From positions 1-53,942 of the forward strand of contig NZ_VXCP01000054.1 of assembly GCF_011355085.1 (NCBI RefSeq): a DNA stretch of 53,942 nucleotides. The letters run 5' to 3'. This DNA comes from Pseudomonas akapageensis. GTDB taxonomy: Bacteria; Pseudomonadota; Gammaproteobacteria; Pseudomonadales; Pseudomonadaceae. The translations under genes and the position numbers were made by a program. Shown here one piece after another: positions 24,587 to 32,118 of this stretch. The notes under the pieces are model-generated. The model worked only from the letters and a program-made list of their open reading frames with translations, searched no databases and was not told where the DNA came from. Numbering within the stretch: position 1 is the stretch's first letter; each line of letters begins with the position of its first letter.

Positions 24587-25373
24587 GCGTTATATCGCTG
24601 TACTCGGGCCCACTGGGGTCGGCTTGTGCCGTCGTCGCGGCGGCACCTGCGAGTGGTTGGGAAGTGTCGGCTTCATCAGCGACCACTTTCCCGCCTGGCC
24701 GGTGGCAACAGAAACCCTTGAACGGCTGCTGGCCGAGCAGGTTCGCGGTCGTGCCGAGCTGTGTGTGTTGCTCTCGGGGCATTACAACCGCTTCTGCCGT
24801 GTTCCATGGAGCGACCAGATCAACACCAGCGACGAGCTGCTGGTGTACGCCGGCGTCTGCTTCGAGGAGGTTTTCGGCCTCTCGGCGCAAAGCTGGACCT
24901 TCAGCCTGTCGGCCGAAGCAGCAGGGCAGGCGCGGGTTGCCGCCGCCGTGCCTGACGAACTGCTGCTGCGTCTGCGCACCCTGGCCGACAACCTGAGCCT
25001 GCGCCTGGTTTCGGTGCAGCCCTACCTGATGGCGGCGTTCAACCACTTCGATGCGCAGATGGCAAAGGACGACTTTCTGTTCGTGGTCGCCGAGCCCGGC
25101 CGCAGTACCTTGCTGCTGGCACGCGAGGGTCGCTGGGAAGGGGTCCGTTCGGTCTGCAGCCCCGACTCCGACGGTGCGCTCGCCGCATTGATCGCCCGCG
25201 AGTGTGAACTGTTCGACGGTGACAGCGAGCACCCTCTGCCGATCTACCTGCATGCACCGGGGCGCTTTGACAACGTGCCGAGCCTGGAGCAGGGCGCCGT
25301 TGTGTTGTTGGGCATGCAAGCCGCCGCGCCGGTGCGCGATGTGTTGTATGTCATGTCCCAGGCGGTGAATTAA
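24567..25373 (+). CDS. PilM/GspL-position protein (inner-membrane assembly platform)
   Basis: The 268-aa product is not clearly recognisable by sequence. It sits between gspE and a PilN-like gene, the place of PilM, MshI or GspL. A pattern of beta strands with DDFLFVVAEPGRSTLLLAREGRW resembles the second half of an actin-like PilM fold. It has no membrane segment, like PilM, which binds PilN's N-terminus. The GTG start at 24567 has GAGGAG 7 nt upstream and overlaps gspE by 20 bp. Function is inferred from position and fold pattern. Confidence 0.6.
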   Translation: MSHSWGERYIAVLGPTGVGLCRRRGGTCEWLGSVGFISDHFPAWPVATETLERLLAEQVRGRAELCVLLSGHYNRFCRVPWSDQINTSDELLVYAGVCFEEVFGLSAQSWTFSLSAEAAGQARVAAAVPDELLLRLRTLADNLSLRLVSVQPYLMAAFNHFDAQMAKDDFLFVVAEPGRSTLLLAREGRWEGVRSVCSPDSDGALAALIARECELFDGDSEHPLPIYLHAPGRFDNVPSLEQGAVVLLGMQAAAPVRDVLYVMSQAVN

Positions 25374-25919
25374 ATGCGCGCCTTGATGCTGGACTTTCAG
25401 CCCCGGCGCCGGGCCAGTGCCTTCGGTTGGAGCCTGTTGTTGGTCGGGCTGCTGGTTGGCGCCGTCGGCCTGTGGACGCACCTGCAACTCGATGCCCAGG
25501 AACAGCAGGCCCACGGTCGCCTGCGTCAGGCCGAGGGGCAGTTGCACGGCGACAGCGAGAGCACGGTCGGCCTGTCACCGGCCGAGAGCCGCGAGCAGGC
25601 CGCCCGGATGGCGGAAATGCGGCGCATATCCGCGCAACTGCGCAGGCCTTGGGAGCGCCTGTTCGCCATGCTCGAAGCGCTGCCCCGGGACCAGGTCGCA
25701 CTGCTGTCGCTGACACCCGATGCGCGCAAGGGCCAGGTCCGTATAACCGCTGAAGCGAAGGACCTGGAGGCGATGCTCGAATTCCACCGGCAGCTCGAAT
25801 CCAGTGCCGAGCTCAGCGATGTTTCGCTGCTCAATCACGAAGTCGACGCCAAGTCGGCCGAGCACCCCGTGCAATTCAACCTGCAAGCGAGCTGGGAGGT
25901 GGGCGATGCACATCCCTAG
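25374..25919 (+). CDS. PilN-like inner-membrane protein
   Basis: The 181-aa bitopic protein starts with a short cytoplasmic tail (MRALMLDFQPRRR) and one membrane segment (WSLLLVGLLVGAVGLWTHL). A coiled coil comes next, then a small ferredoxin-like periplasmic domain (about residues 95-165: GQVRITAEAKDLEAMLEFH). This is the PilN/GspL-C/MshI layout. The stop of the preceding gene touches its ATG. It should pair with the next, PilO-like, protein. Confidence 0.7.
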   Translation: MRALMLDFQPRRRASAFGWSLLLVGLLVGAVGLWTHLQLDAQEQQAHGRLRQAEGQLHGDSESTVGLSPAESREQAARMAEMRRISAQLRRPWERLFAMLEALPRDQVALLSLTPDARKGQVRITAEAKDLEAMLEFHRQLESSAELSDVSLLNHEVDAKSAEHPVQFNLQASWEVGDAHP

Positions 25920-26457
25920 ACTGATTCTTCACGAACAACTGCAACGTCACGGTTGGCCGGCCCTGGCCGGTACCGCACTGGTGGTGCTGGCGCTCGGTTA
26001 CACCGCCTTCGCCCTGGTACCCACCTGGCAGCGCTTGCAGAGTCTGTCTGTGCAGAACGAAGAAGCCAGCACCTACCTGACGCAAATCGAGCAAGGCATC
26101 GTCGCCGCGCCCGAAGTGCCGTCGCGGCAACTGGACGAGTTCCGCCAGCGCTTGCCGGCGCAGAAGGAAGCGACCTCAGCGATCGACCAGATCTATGCCC
26201 TGGCATCCAAGGAGCAGATTGTCCTGTCCCGTGGTGAGTACGCCCTGGGTACCGATCCGAAGACGCACCTGGCGCGCTACTCGATCCTGTTGCCCGTGCG
26301 CGGCACCTACCCGCAGGTACGCCGATTCATCCATGAGCTGTTGGGCGCGCTGCCGGCAGTGGTGCTCGAGGATGTCGACCTGCAACGCAAACGCATTGCC
26401 GACACCGAGCTCAATGGCCGCATCCGACTGACCCTGTATCTGTCGAGGTCATCATGA
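25906..26457 (+). CDS. PilO/GspM-like inner-membrane protein
   Basis: The 183-aa product has one N-terminal membrane segment (WPALAGTALVVLALGYTAFAL), a coiled coil (LQSLSVQNEEASTYLTQIEQG) and a ferredoxin-like periplasmic domain ending in RLTLYLSRSS. This is the PilO/GspM/MshJ arrangement. The ATG at 25906 follows GGGAGG and overlaps the PilN-like gene by 14 bp; its own stop overlaps the next ATG. Confidence 0.7.
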   Translation: MHIPRLILHEQLQRHGWPALAGTALVVLALGYTAFALVPTWQRLQSLSVQNEEASTYLTQIEQGIVAAPEVPSRQLDEFRQRLPAQKEATSAIDQIYALASKEQIVLSRGEYALGTDPKTHLARYSILLPVRGTYPQVRRFIHELLGALPAVVLEDVDLQRKRIADTELNGRIRLTLYLSRSS

Positions 26458-26990
26458 ACGCACGCAAACGCTTGGGGTGGGGCCTGTTCCTGAGTGCAGC
26501 GGCAATCATTGCCTGGGCGCCCGGGCATTGGTTCCAGGACGCCGATGAGGTGGCGGTGGCCCCGGCCACTGCCAAGGCTACACAGACCGTCAAGGCAGGT
26601 GGACAACCACTGGCCGCGAAAGCCACTGCCGCGCAGGCCAAGTCTGCCGATGTCAGCTCGATAGAACCCGGGGCCAACCTGTTTGCCGCCCAGAGCTGGA
26701 AACCGGCACCGGTACTGGCCACGGTGACGGCGGAACAGGCAGCCGCTGCGGCGGCAATGCAGGTGGTGGCCCCGACTGCACCACCACTACCTTTTCAGTT
26801 CATCGGCAGGCTCGATGATCACAACGATGTGCAGGTCTTCCTGCAAAACGGCGAAAAGCTCTATGTCGTGCGTAACGGCGACATGATCGACGACACCTAC
26901 AGGATCGTGGGTATCTCCGCTACTGAGATGAACATGGTCTATCTGCCCTTGCATCAGTCCCAGACTTTGTCTGTAGGGAGTGCTCCATGA
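26454..26990 (+). CDS. PilP/GspC-like periplasmic linker protein
   Basis: The 178-aa protein has an N-terminal membrane anchor (WGLFLSAAAIIAWAPGHWF) and an Ala-rich linker. The C-terminal domain, PPLPFQFIGRLDDHNDVQVFLQNGEKLYVVRNGDMIDDTYRIVG in segments, matches the HR domain of GspC/PilP/MshK. That domain contacts the secretin's N0 domain, so this protein probably links the inner-membrane platform to the secretin encoded next. ATGA overlaps join it to both neighbours. Confidence 0.75.
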   Translation: MNARKRLGWGLFLSAAAIIAWAPGHWFQDADEVAVAPATAKATQTVKAGGQPLAAKATAAQAKSADVSSIEPGANLFAAQSWKPAPVLATVTAEQAAAAAAMQVVAPTAPPLPFQFIGRLDDHNDVQVFLQNGEKLYVVRNGDMIDDTYRIVGISATEMNMVYLPLHQSQTLSVGSAP

Positions 26991-28852
26991 TTTCGGTCAA
27001 ACGGTCTTCACCGTTGTTGTGGCTGTTTCTGGGGGCCAGCGTGCTGCTGGCCGGTTGCAGCGCCACGTTGGCAAAAAAGGAGGGGATGGCACTTATCGAG
27101 GAAGGCCAATACGAAGCGGGGATCAGCCGGCTGGAAGAAGGGGTGCGGGACAATCCGCGTGATACCGAGCTGCACCTGGCATTGAACCACGCCCGCGCCC
27201 GTTCGGTCACGGCGCTGCTGGCCCAGGCCGACCTGGATCGCTCGACGCGCGACTTCGCCTCGGCGGCCCAGGGTTACCAGCGCGTGCTGGTCATCGAACC
27301 GAACAATCAGCGTGCCAAGGATGCCCTGCGCCAGCTCGAACAACTGACTACCGTGAAAGACCGTCTGACCCAGGGCGAGACCGACCTGCGCCGGGGTGAC
27401 CTGGTCGGTGCCGAGCGTCAGGTTCGCTATATCCTTGCCCTGGATCCCAAGAACGATGGGGCGCTGGCCCTGCGTCACAGCATCGATGAAGTGAACAGCC
27501 GCACCAACGTGCCCAACCCGCAGCTACGTACGCGTCTGGAGCGTCCGGTGACCCTGGAGTTCCGCGATGCCAACCTCAAGGTCATCTTCGAGGTGCTGTC
27601 CCAGGTCGCAGGGCTCAACTTCATCTTCGACAAGGACCTTCGCCCAGAACTCAAGGCCACTATCTTCGTGCGCGATGTACGCATCGAGGATGCCATCGAG
27701 TTGCTGCTGCAGCAGAACCAGCTGCACCAGAAAGTGGTGAACGAAAACACCATCCTGATCTACCCCGATTCACCGCAGAAGACCAAGGACTATCAGGAGC
27801 TGGTGATGCGCACCTTCTACCTGACCAACATCGATGCCAACACCGCCCTGAACATGGTCAAGACCATGCTCAAGACCCGCGACGTGTTCGTCGATGAGCG
27901 CCTCAACACCCTGAGCCTGCGCGACACGCCAGACGCCGTGCGCATGGCCGAGAAGCTCCTGCAATCCCAGGATCAGTCCAACCCCGAAGTGGTGCTGGAA
28001 GTGGAAGTGATGGAAGTCGCCCGCAACCGCATCCTCGAGCTTGGCCTGCAATGGCCCAACACCTTTGGCGTGGTCAACACCGACGGCTCGGCGGTAACGC
28101 TGCTCGACCAGTTGCGCCACATCGATCCGGGCCGCATCACCATCTCGCCGTCGCCACAGCTGAAAGTCAACGCCCAGGACAACGACATCAACACCCTGGC
28201 AAGCCCGGTCATCCGCGTCAGCAACAAGGAGCAGGCTCGTATCCACATCGGTCAGCGGGTACCGATCGTCAGCGCCACCTCGGTGCCTTCGACCCAGGGC
28301 CCGGTCATTACCGAAAGCATCACCTACCTGGACGTGGGTCTGAAGCTGGAGGTGACGCCCGTCGTTCACTTGAACAATGAGGTGGCGATCAAGGTTGCCC
28401 TGGAAGTCAGTAACGCCACGCCTCTGGAACCGACCCGCAATGGCACCATCCCGGTCCAGGTCGACACCCGCAATGCCCAGACCACCCTGCGCCTGCACGA
28501 TGGCGAAACGCAGATCCTGGCCGGCCTGGTGCGCAACGACCATGGTTCCACCGGCAACAAGATCCCTGGCCTGGGTGACATTCCTGGCCTGGGTCGGCTG
28601 TTCGGCAGCAACAAGGATACCGTCGGCAAGTCCGAACTGGTGCTGTCGATCACCCCACGCATCGTGCGCAACCTGCCGTACCAGAGCCCATCGGACATGG
28701 AGTTCTCCTCGGGCACCGAAACCAGCATGCGCATCCCCATGCAGGAGCCTGCGGTGGTGGAAGGCAGCGACGACGCCAAGGACGCCGTCGCCAAGCCAAT
28801 GGCCGCACAGCCGCTCGCTGTGGCTCCGATCCAGACGAAGCCGCAGCCATGA
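26987..28852 (+). CDS. gspD: Secretin with N-terminal TPR-like region (GspD/MshL type)
   Basis: This 621-aa outer-membrane channel protein has a lipobox (LLAGC). The first ~170 residues carry TPR-like repeats (LIEEGQYEAGISRLEEGV, LAQADLDRSTRDFASAAQGY), recalling MshN fused to MshL. N0/STN-type sequence follows (FRDANLKVIFEVLSQVAG), then one N1 ring and the secretin core with VPIVSATSV, VGLKLEVTP and GLGDIPGLGRLFGS. Being a lipoprotein, it may reach the outer membrane without a separate pilotin. Only one or two N-domains are present, fewer than in classical GspD. Confidence 0.9.
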   Translation: MISVKRSSPLLWLFLGASVLLAGCSATLAKKEGMALIEEGQYEAGISRLEEGVRDNPRDTELHLALNHARARSVTALLAQADLDRSTRDFASAAQGYQRVLVIEPNNQRAKDALRQLEQLTTVKDRLTQGETDLRRGDLVGAERQVRYILALDPKNDGALALRHSIDEVNSRTNVPNPQLRTRLERPVTLEFRDANLKVIFEVLSQVAGLNFIFDKDLRPELKATIFVRDVRIEDAIELLLQQNQLHQKVVNENTILIYPDSPQKTKDYQELVMRTFYLTNIDANTALNMVKTMLKTRDVFVDERLNTLSLRDTPDAVRMAEKLLQSQDQSNPEVVLEVEVMEVARNRILELGLQWPNTFGVVNTDGSAVTLLDQLRHIDPGRITISPSPQLKVNAQDNDINTLASPVIRVSNKEQARIHIGQRVPIVSATSVPSTQGPVITESITYLDVGLKLEVTPVVHLNNEVAIKVALEVSNATPLEPTRNGTIPVQVDTRNAQTTLRLHDGETQILAGLVRNDHGSTGNKIPGLGDIPGLGRLFGSNKDTVGKSELVLSITPRIVRNLPYQSPSDMEFSSGTETSMRIPMQEPAVVEGSDDAKDAVAKPMAAQPLAVAPIQTKPQP

Positions 28853-29322
28853 AAAGGACCGAACGCGGTTTCACCTTGATCGAAGTGGTCGTGACCCTGG
28901 CGCTGATCGGGTTGCTCGCGGCCATGGCCGCGCCTTTGACCGAAACCGTGGTTCGGCGTGGCAAGGAACAGGATCTGAAGATGGCGCTGTACCAGATCCG
29001 CGATGCCATCGATGCCTACAAGCGCGCCGCCGATGCCGGCCATATCGAGAAGTCGGTCGACAGCAATGGCTACCCGCCAAACCTGCGGGTACTGGTCGAA
29101 GGCGTGCGCGATGTGCGCAGTGCCAAGGGCGCGAAGTTCTACTTTCTGCGGCGCATCCCCCAGGACCCGCTGGCTCCGGCGCACCAGAAACCCGAAGACG
29201 CCTGGGGCCTGCGCAGTTATGACAGTTCGGTGGACAACCCGCGTGAAGGCGAGGATGTCTTTGACGTGTACTCCCATGCGCGTGGCAAGGGCCTCAATGG
29301 CATTGCCTACAAGGATTGGTGA
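28849..29322 (+). CDS. Pseudopilin 1 (GspG-like)
   Basis: The 157-aa product has a prepilin leader MKRTERG followed by FTLIEVVVTLALIGLLAAMA with Glu at +5. The rest resembles GspG-type minor pilins: LKMALYQIRDAIDAYKRAAD, then FLRRIPQDPL and WGLRSYDS. It overlaps the secretin stop by 4 bp (ATGA). Three consecutive pseudopilin genes plus gspG give four subunits, fewer than the GHIJK set of classical T2SS. Confidence 0.85.
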   Translation: MKRTERGFTLIEVVVTLALIGLLAAMAAPLTETVVRRGKEQDLKMALYQIRDAIDAYKRAADAGHIEKSVDSNGYPPNLRVLVEGVRDVRSAKGAKFYFLRRIPQDPLAPAHQKPEDAWGLRSYDSSVDNPREGEDVFDVYSHARGKGLNGIAYKDW

Positions 29323-29326
29323 TCAC

Positions 29327-29701
29327 ATGCGACGCAACCAGGGCTTTACCTTGATCGAACTGCTGGTGGTCATGGCGATCATCGCGACGTTGATGACCAT
29401 CGCCGTGCCACGCTACTTCAGCAGTCTGGAGCTTTCGCGCGAAACCACGTTGCGCCAGAGCCTGTCGGTGATCCGCGAAGCGCTCGACCATTACTACGGT
29501 GACACCGGGCGTTATCCCGATTCCATCGAAGACATGGTCACCCAGCGCTACCTGCGCAGCCTGCCGCTGGACCCGATCACCGAACGCACCGACATGTGGG
29601 TGCTGGTGCCACCGCCCGATGGCGTGGCCGGCGGGGTGGCCGATGTGAAAAGCGGTGCGACCGGGAGAGCGCGTGATGGCAGCCAATACGCCCAGTGGTA
29701 G
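29327..29701 (+). CDS. Pseudopilin 2 (GspG-like)
   Basis: The 124-aa product has leader MRRNQG, then FTLIELLVVMAIIATLMTIA with Glu +5. The mature part (LSVIREALDHYYGDTGRYPD, LPLDPITERTDMW) is of GspG type. It starts 4 bp after the previous stop, with AAGGA upstream, and overlaps the next gene. Confidence 0.85.
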   Translation: MRRNQGFTLIELLVVMAIIATLMTIAVPRYFSSLELSRETTLRQSLSVIREALDHYYGDTGRYPDSIEDMVTQRYLRSLPLDPITERTDMWVLVPPPDGVAGGVADVKSGATGRARDGSQYAQW

Positions 29702-30236
29702 CGCCGTCTGCGCTCAGCAGGGCTTTACTTATCTAGGAGTCCTGTTCCTGATCGTGTTGATGGGCTCGCTGCTGGCCACGGCCGGCGAAGTCTGGTCTAC
29801 GATCGGGCAACGCCAGCGCGAACGCGAACTGCTCTGGGTCGGCACCCAGTATGCCCAGGCGTTGCGCAGCTACTACCGGTCCTCGCCGGGCCTGGCGCAA
29901 TACCCCAAGGAGCTGGAGGATTTACTCGAGGACAAGCGCTTTCCGTCGCCACAGCGGCACCTGCGCAGGCTCTATCCGGACCCGCTGACCAACAGTCTCG
30001 ATTGGGGACTTTTGCATTCGATCGACGGGCGCATAACGGGCGTCTACAGTCAGGACGAGGGCAAGCCGTTGATACAGACGAACTTCCCGGCGCAGTGGTC
30101 GGATTTCGAAGGTTTGAAGACACATGCGGACTGGCAGTTCGTTGCCGAGAAGGCCTTTCTCGACAGCCCAGCCGGTCCTGCAGCACCTACAGGTCCTGCG
30201 CAGCCAGCCACCCCCCTTGGCGCTACAAGTCAGTAA
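29676..30236 (+). CDS. Pseudopilin 3 / minor pilin-like protein with atypical +5 residue
   Basis: The 186-aa product has an AQQG cleavage site and FTYLGVLFLIVLMGSLLATA. The usual Glu at +5 is Gly, as in minor pilins of the GspK/tip type. The rest contains YAQALRSYYRSSPG and YPKELEDLLED, typical of T2SS-like pseudopilins. A Pro/Ala-rich tail ends it. The missing Glu5 suggests a position at the tip of the pseudopilus. The start chosen is the ATG after GGGAGAGCG; a GTG one codon earlier or the GTG at 29655 are alternatives. Confidence 0.75.
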   Translation: MAANTPSGSAVCAQQGFTYLGVLFLIVLMGSLLATAGEVWSTIGQRQRERELLWVGTQYAQALRSYYRSSPGLAQYPKELEDLLEDKRFPSPQRHLRRLYPDPLTNSLDWGLLHSIDGRITGVYSQDEGKPLIQTNFPAQWSDFEGLKTHADWQFVAEKAFLDSPAGPAAPTGPAQPATPLGATSQ

Positions 30237-30247
30237 GGAGAGCGTCC

Positions 30248-30688
30248 ATGTTCGGCTATCACCAACAGCAGCCTCGTATGACCGCCGCCTGCCGCTTGCG
30301 GCGAAGCGTTGCCTGCATGCTGGTAGCGCTCAGCCTGGCCGGCGTGGCCCAGGCCGATGAAGAAGATGAGATGAAGGGCTTTATCGTCGACCAATGTGTT
30401 TCGCGCATCGGCCACGACTTCTACAACGGCTTTGCCGACCGGCTGCGCAATACCAGCCGCCTGGATTTCAACCTGGTGGTCCGCGAACGCCCCAACCCTC
30501 GCTGGGGCAGCCTGATCTGGGTCGAATTTGAACAACGCACGTTATACCGGCGCTTCCTGGCGCCCAACACCGTTCAGATGGAGGACATTGCCACCGAGGC
30601 CGCCGACCTGGTCAAGAACCAGATCGCCCAGCGCAAGCTCGAAATTCTATTGCAGGACACAACCGATTTGGAGAAGGACGAAATATGA
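30248..30688 (+). CDS. csgE: Curli assembly chaperone/gate CsgE
   Basis: The 146-aa periplasmic protein has a signal peptide ending VAQAD. CsgE hallmark segments follow: RIGHDFYNGFADRL, SRLDFNLVVRERPNPRWGSL, IWVEFEQRTLYRRFL and AADLVKNQIAQ. In curli systems CsgE caps CsgG and gates substrate entry. The ATG has AAGGAG 7 nt upstream. It is 11 bp after the last pseudopilin, so the csg genes belong to the secretion operon. Confidence 0.9.
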   Translation: MFGYHQQQPRMTAACRLRRSVACMLVALSLAGVAQADEEDEMKGFIVDQCVSRIGHDFYNGFADRLRNTSRLDFNLVVRERPNPRWGSLIWVEFEQRTLYRRFLAPNTVQMEDIATEAADLVKNQIAQRKLEILLQDTTDLEKDEI

Positions 30689-31098
30689 ACAAGAAAATCC
30701 CTTCGCTCTCGATCACTCTGGCAACCGGACTGTTGCTGGCAGGTACCGTCAACGCGACTCAACTGGTCTACACCCCGGTCAACCCCAACTTCGGCGGTAA
30801 CCCGCTCAACGGGACCTTTCTGCTCAACGAGGCGCAGGCGCAGAACGACCATAACGACCCCAGCCTGAACAGATCCACTGCCGGCACCTCGCCATTGGAG
30901 CGGTTTACCAGCCAGGTCCAGTCGCGGTTGTTGTCGCAATTGTTGAACGACGTCCAGAACGGCAAGACCGGGAGCCTGCAGACCGACGACTTCCTGGTCA
31001 ACATCATCGATGACTCGGGCGCCTTGACCATTCAGGTGACTGACAAGGCCAGCGGTGAAATTTCGGAAATCGTCGTCGATGGGCTCGGCGCCAATTGA
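30685..31098 (+). CDS. csgF: Curli assembly factor CsgF
   Basis: The 137-aa protein has a Sec signal (ending VNATQ) and the CsgF-specific start of the mature chain, LVYTPVNPNFGGNPLNGTFLLN. This is the segment that inserts into the CsgG pore as a second constriction. The C-terminal domain ends IVVDGLGAN. CsgF normally exposes and anchors the nucleator CsgB on the surface. No csgB is present, so its partner here is unknown. ATGA overlaps the csgE stop. Confidence 0.9.
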   Translation: MNKKIPSLSITLATGLLLAGTVNATQLVYTPVNPNFGGNPLNGTFLLNEAQAQNDHNDPSLNRSTAGTSPLERFTSQVQSRLLSQLLNDVQNGKTGSLQTDDFLVNIIDDSGALTIQVTDKASGEISEIVVDGLGAN

Positions 31099-31124
31099 TC
31101 CAACGTCAAACGGGATGACAGACC

Positions 31125-31991
31125 ATGAAAAGAATTTTGCTGTTGGTCACGCTGGTAGCGGCCTTGCAGGGATGCACGGCCATACGCACCCCCATGCCAG
31201 CCGAGCAGGAAGCTGAAATACCAACCCTTACGCCACGCGCTTCGACCTATTACGATCTGATCAACATGCCTCGCCCCAAAGGGCGGCTGGTGGCAGTGGT
31301 CTACGGCTTCCGCGACCAGACCGGGCAATACAAGCCAACGCCGGACAGCTCGTTCTCCACCAGCGTGACCCAGGGCGCGGCGAGCATGCTGATGGATGCC
31401 CTGCAAGCCAGTGGCTGGTTCGTGGTGCTCGAACGCGAGGGCCTGCAGAACCTGCTGACCGAGCGCAAGATCATCCGCGCCTCGCAGAAAAAGCCCAATA
31501 CACCGGTCAACATCCAGGGCGAACTGCCGCCGCTGCAAGCGGCCAACCTGATGCTCGAAGGCGGAATCGTTGGTTACGACACCAACGTGCGCAGCGGCGG
31601 GGAGGGCGCGCGCTACCTGGGGATCGGCGGTTCGCAGGAATACCGGGTCGACCAGGTAACCGTGAACCTGCGGGCGGTGGATGTGCGCAGCGGCCAGGTG
31701 CTGTCCAACGTGATGACCACCAAGACCATCTACTCGATCTCGCGTAACGCCGGGGTGTTCAAGTTCATCGAGTTCAAGAAACTGCTGGAGGCGGAAGTGG
31801 GCTACACCACCAACGAACCGGCGCAACTGTGCGTGCTGTCGGCGATCGAATCGGCGGTTGGGCACCTGCTGTCCCAGGGCATCGAGCGGCACTTGTGGCA
31901 AGTGGCCGATGGCAAGGGGCTAGAAGACCCTACAGTGGACAAGTACCTGAGCCAGAACCGTACCGACTTGCCTGAAACACCGGCGCAGTGA
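31125..31991 (+). CDS. csgG: Curli secretion pore CsgG
   Basis: The 288-aa outer-membrane lipoprotein has the lipobox LQGC (Cys17) and forms the nonameric curli export channel. Conserved segments are PRGKLVAVVYGFRDQTGQYK-like (here PRPKGRLVAVVYGFRDQTGQ), FSTSVTQGAASML, GWFVVLEREGLQNLLTERKI and LMLEGGIVGYDTN. ALNLRAVDVRSGQVL-type strands follow. It is the last gene of the operon. A dispersed double-hairpin repeat 20 bp downstream may terminate it. Confidence 0.93.
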   Translation: MKRILLLVTLVAALQGCTAIRTPMPAEQEAEIPTLTPRASTYYDLINMPRPKGRLVAVVYGFRDQTGQYKPTPDSSFSTSVTQGAASMLMDALQASGWFVVLEREGLQNLLTERKIIRASQKKPNTPVNIQGELPPLQAANLMLEGGIVGYDTNVRSGGEGARYLGIGGSQEYRVDQVTVNLRAVDVRSGQVLSNVMTTKTIYSISRNAGVFKFIEFKKLLEAEVGYTTNEPAQLCVLSAIESAVGHLLSQGIERHLWQVADGKGLEDPTVDKYLSQNRTDLPETPAQ

Positions 31992-32010
31992 GGCCTGGTT
32001 GCTGGGGGCC

Positions 32011-32106
32011 TCATTCCCACGCTCCGCGTGGGAATGCAGTGGTAGACGCTCCGCGTCGCGACGCGGAGCGTCAGAGGAGGCATTCCCACGCGGAGCGTGG
32101 GAACGA
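32011..32106. repeat. Dispersed double-hairpin repeat, copy 2
   Basis: A shorter copy (about 96 bp) of the element at 7821, with arms ATTCCCACGCTCCGCGTGGG and CGGAGCGTGGGAACGAG. Again it lies between convergent genes (csgG and the ABC ATPase). Confidence 0.8.
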
Positions 32107-32118
32107 GAGGTGCCGCGT

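Noticed and set aside
30248..31991. A complete curli operon
   Set aside because: Only E, F and G are present; no CsgA/B-type repeats were seen on either strand of the window.
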